Shown piece after piece: positions 5,662 through 5,998 of a stretch of DNA of 5,998 nt. The stretch is taken from contig DJFQ01000175.1 of assembly GCA_002432095.1 (NCBI GenBank), positions 12,286-18,283 of the forward strand. The letters run 5' to 3'. Source of the stretch: Marinagarivorans sp. UBA5868. Its GTDB lineage: Bacteria; Pseudomonadota; Gammaproteobacteria; Pseudomonadales; Cellvibrionaceae. The notes beneath the pieces are model-generated. The model did no database searches. It was given only the letters and a program-made list of their open reading frames with translations, and was not told where the DNA came from. Numbering within the stretch: the stretch's first letter is position 1; every line of letters starts with the position of its first letter. The translations under genes and the position numbers were made by a program.

Positions 5662-5998
5662 GAATTCAACCCATCTTATTATTGTGAAGGCGACGCATGA
5701 TCCGGGAAACCCAAATTGAATGCAACACCGCTTCGTTACATTACGCCGAGTAATTTACCAGGTGCCAAAATCTAATAATCACATATTTGTTATTGCCGGT
5801 GTCCTGCGCACAAATGTTCCAAACAAACGCGCCCCAAATAAACGTGGGCAAAAGAAAACACCAAACAATGGTCTTGCGCGCAGATAGAACGAACGGTGTG
5901 CTCACTTCGACTATAACCCAAAAACATTCGGTCCCCGACAATACGTCATTTTACCCGTCCAAACGGGCGGCGGAATTGATTCATCTGCTGTGTACCCA
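5662..5998. other. Gene-poor right-hand stretch with no convincing CDS
   Basis: These 337 bp lie upstream of the formyltransferase gene and should contain its promoter, but I could not identify good -35/-10 elements. One minus-strand frame (5905-5741, GTG start) would encode 54 residues with a possible membrane segment (TIVWCFLLPTFIWGAFVWNI), but it has no ribosome binding site and no recognised relatives. A small perfect hairpin, CCCGT-ccaa-ACGGG, lies at 5954-5967. A minus-strand frame entering from the right edge stays open to a TAG near 5910 and could be the tail of a neighbouring gene, but there is too little to judge. Confidence 0.4.

Noticed and set aside
5326..5700. Plus-strand frame of 124 codons near the right end
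   Set aside because: It is antisense to the formyltransferase gene, with Arg/Lys-rich composition and no recognisable motif.
5954..5967. Hairpin CCCGT-ccaa-ACGGG as a terminator for a gene beyond the right edge
   Set aside because: The stem is only 5 bp and no clear T-run follows on either strand.
1..5998. CRISPR arrays, insertion sequences, toxin-antitoxin pairs, phage genes, tRNA genes, retron- or defence-type systems
   Set aside because: No regularly spaced repeats, transposase or integrase motifs, tRNA-like cloverleaf or matching gene pairs were seen on either strand.

Overview
The window looks like chromosomal DNA of a Gram-negative, probably gammaproteobacterial, carbohydrate-degrading bacterium. 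The evidence is a lipobox-bearing GH26 mannanase-type lipoprotein, a periplasmic di-heme c-type cytochrome, a small outer-membrane beta-barrel ending in Phe, good Shine-Dalgarno sites on some genes and mid-range GC content. A Cellvibrio/Teredinibacter-like lineage fits the gene types. That placement is inference, because no rRNA or other phylogenetic marker is present.

Layout. Bases 1-1034 (minus strand) hold a nearly complete GH26 lipoprotein gene whose 3' end lies outside the left edge. A 394-bp divergent regulatory region rich in inverted repeats follows. A plus-strand gene at 1429-2805 encodes an exported di-heme cytochrome c of the cytochrome c peroxidase/MauG type and ends at a strong intrinsic terminator (about 2837-2859). 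The remaining three genes are all on the minus strand. From right to left, which is their order of transcription, they are a formyltransferase-family enzyme (5661-4714), an outer-membrane beta-barrel protein (4496-3879) and a transglutaminase-like cysteine peptidase-fold protein (3769-2882). The last of these converges on the cytochrome gene. The rightmost 337 bp hold no convincing gene.

The genes do not form an obvious single pathway. The mannanase-type lipoprotein and the cytochrome are divergently transcribed and may share regulation. The three minus-strand genes are separated by 109-217 bp gaps, so a tight operon is unlikely. I see no CRISPR array, insertion sequence, prophage, tRNA, rRNA or defence system.

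The most notable observation is in the GH26 protein. The family motif around the catalytic acid/base reads His-Ala-Ala-Glu-Gly-Gly instead of the usual His-Glu-(Ala/other)-x-Gly-Gly. The acid/base glutamate is therefore replaced by alanine (residue 206, codon at 417-419), while the nucleophile Glu297 and the rest of the fold signature are intact. This is either a natural pseudoenzyme or atypical mannanase, or a one-base error in the sequence.
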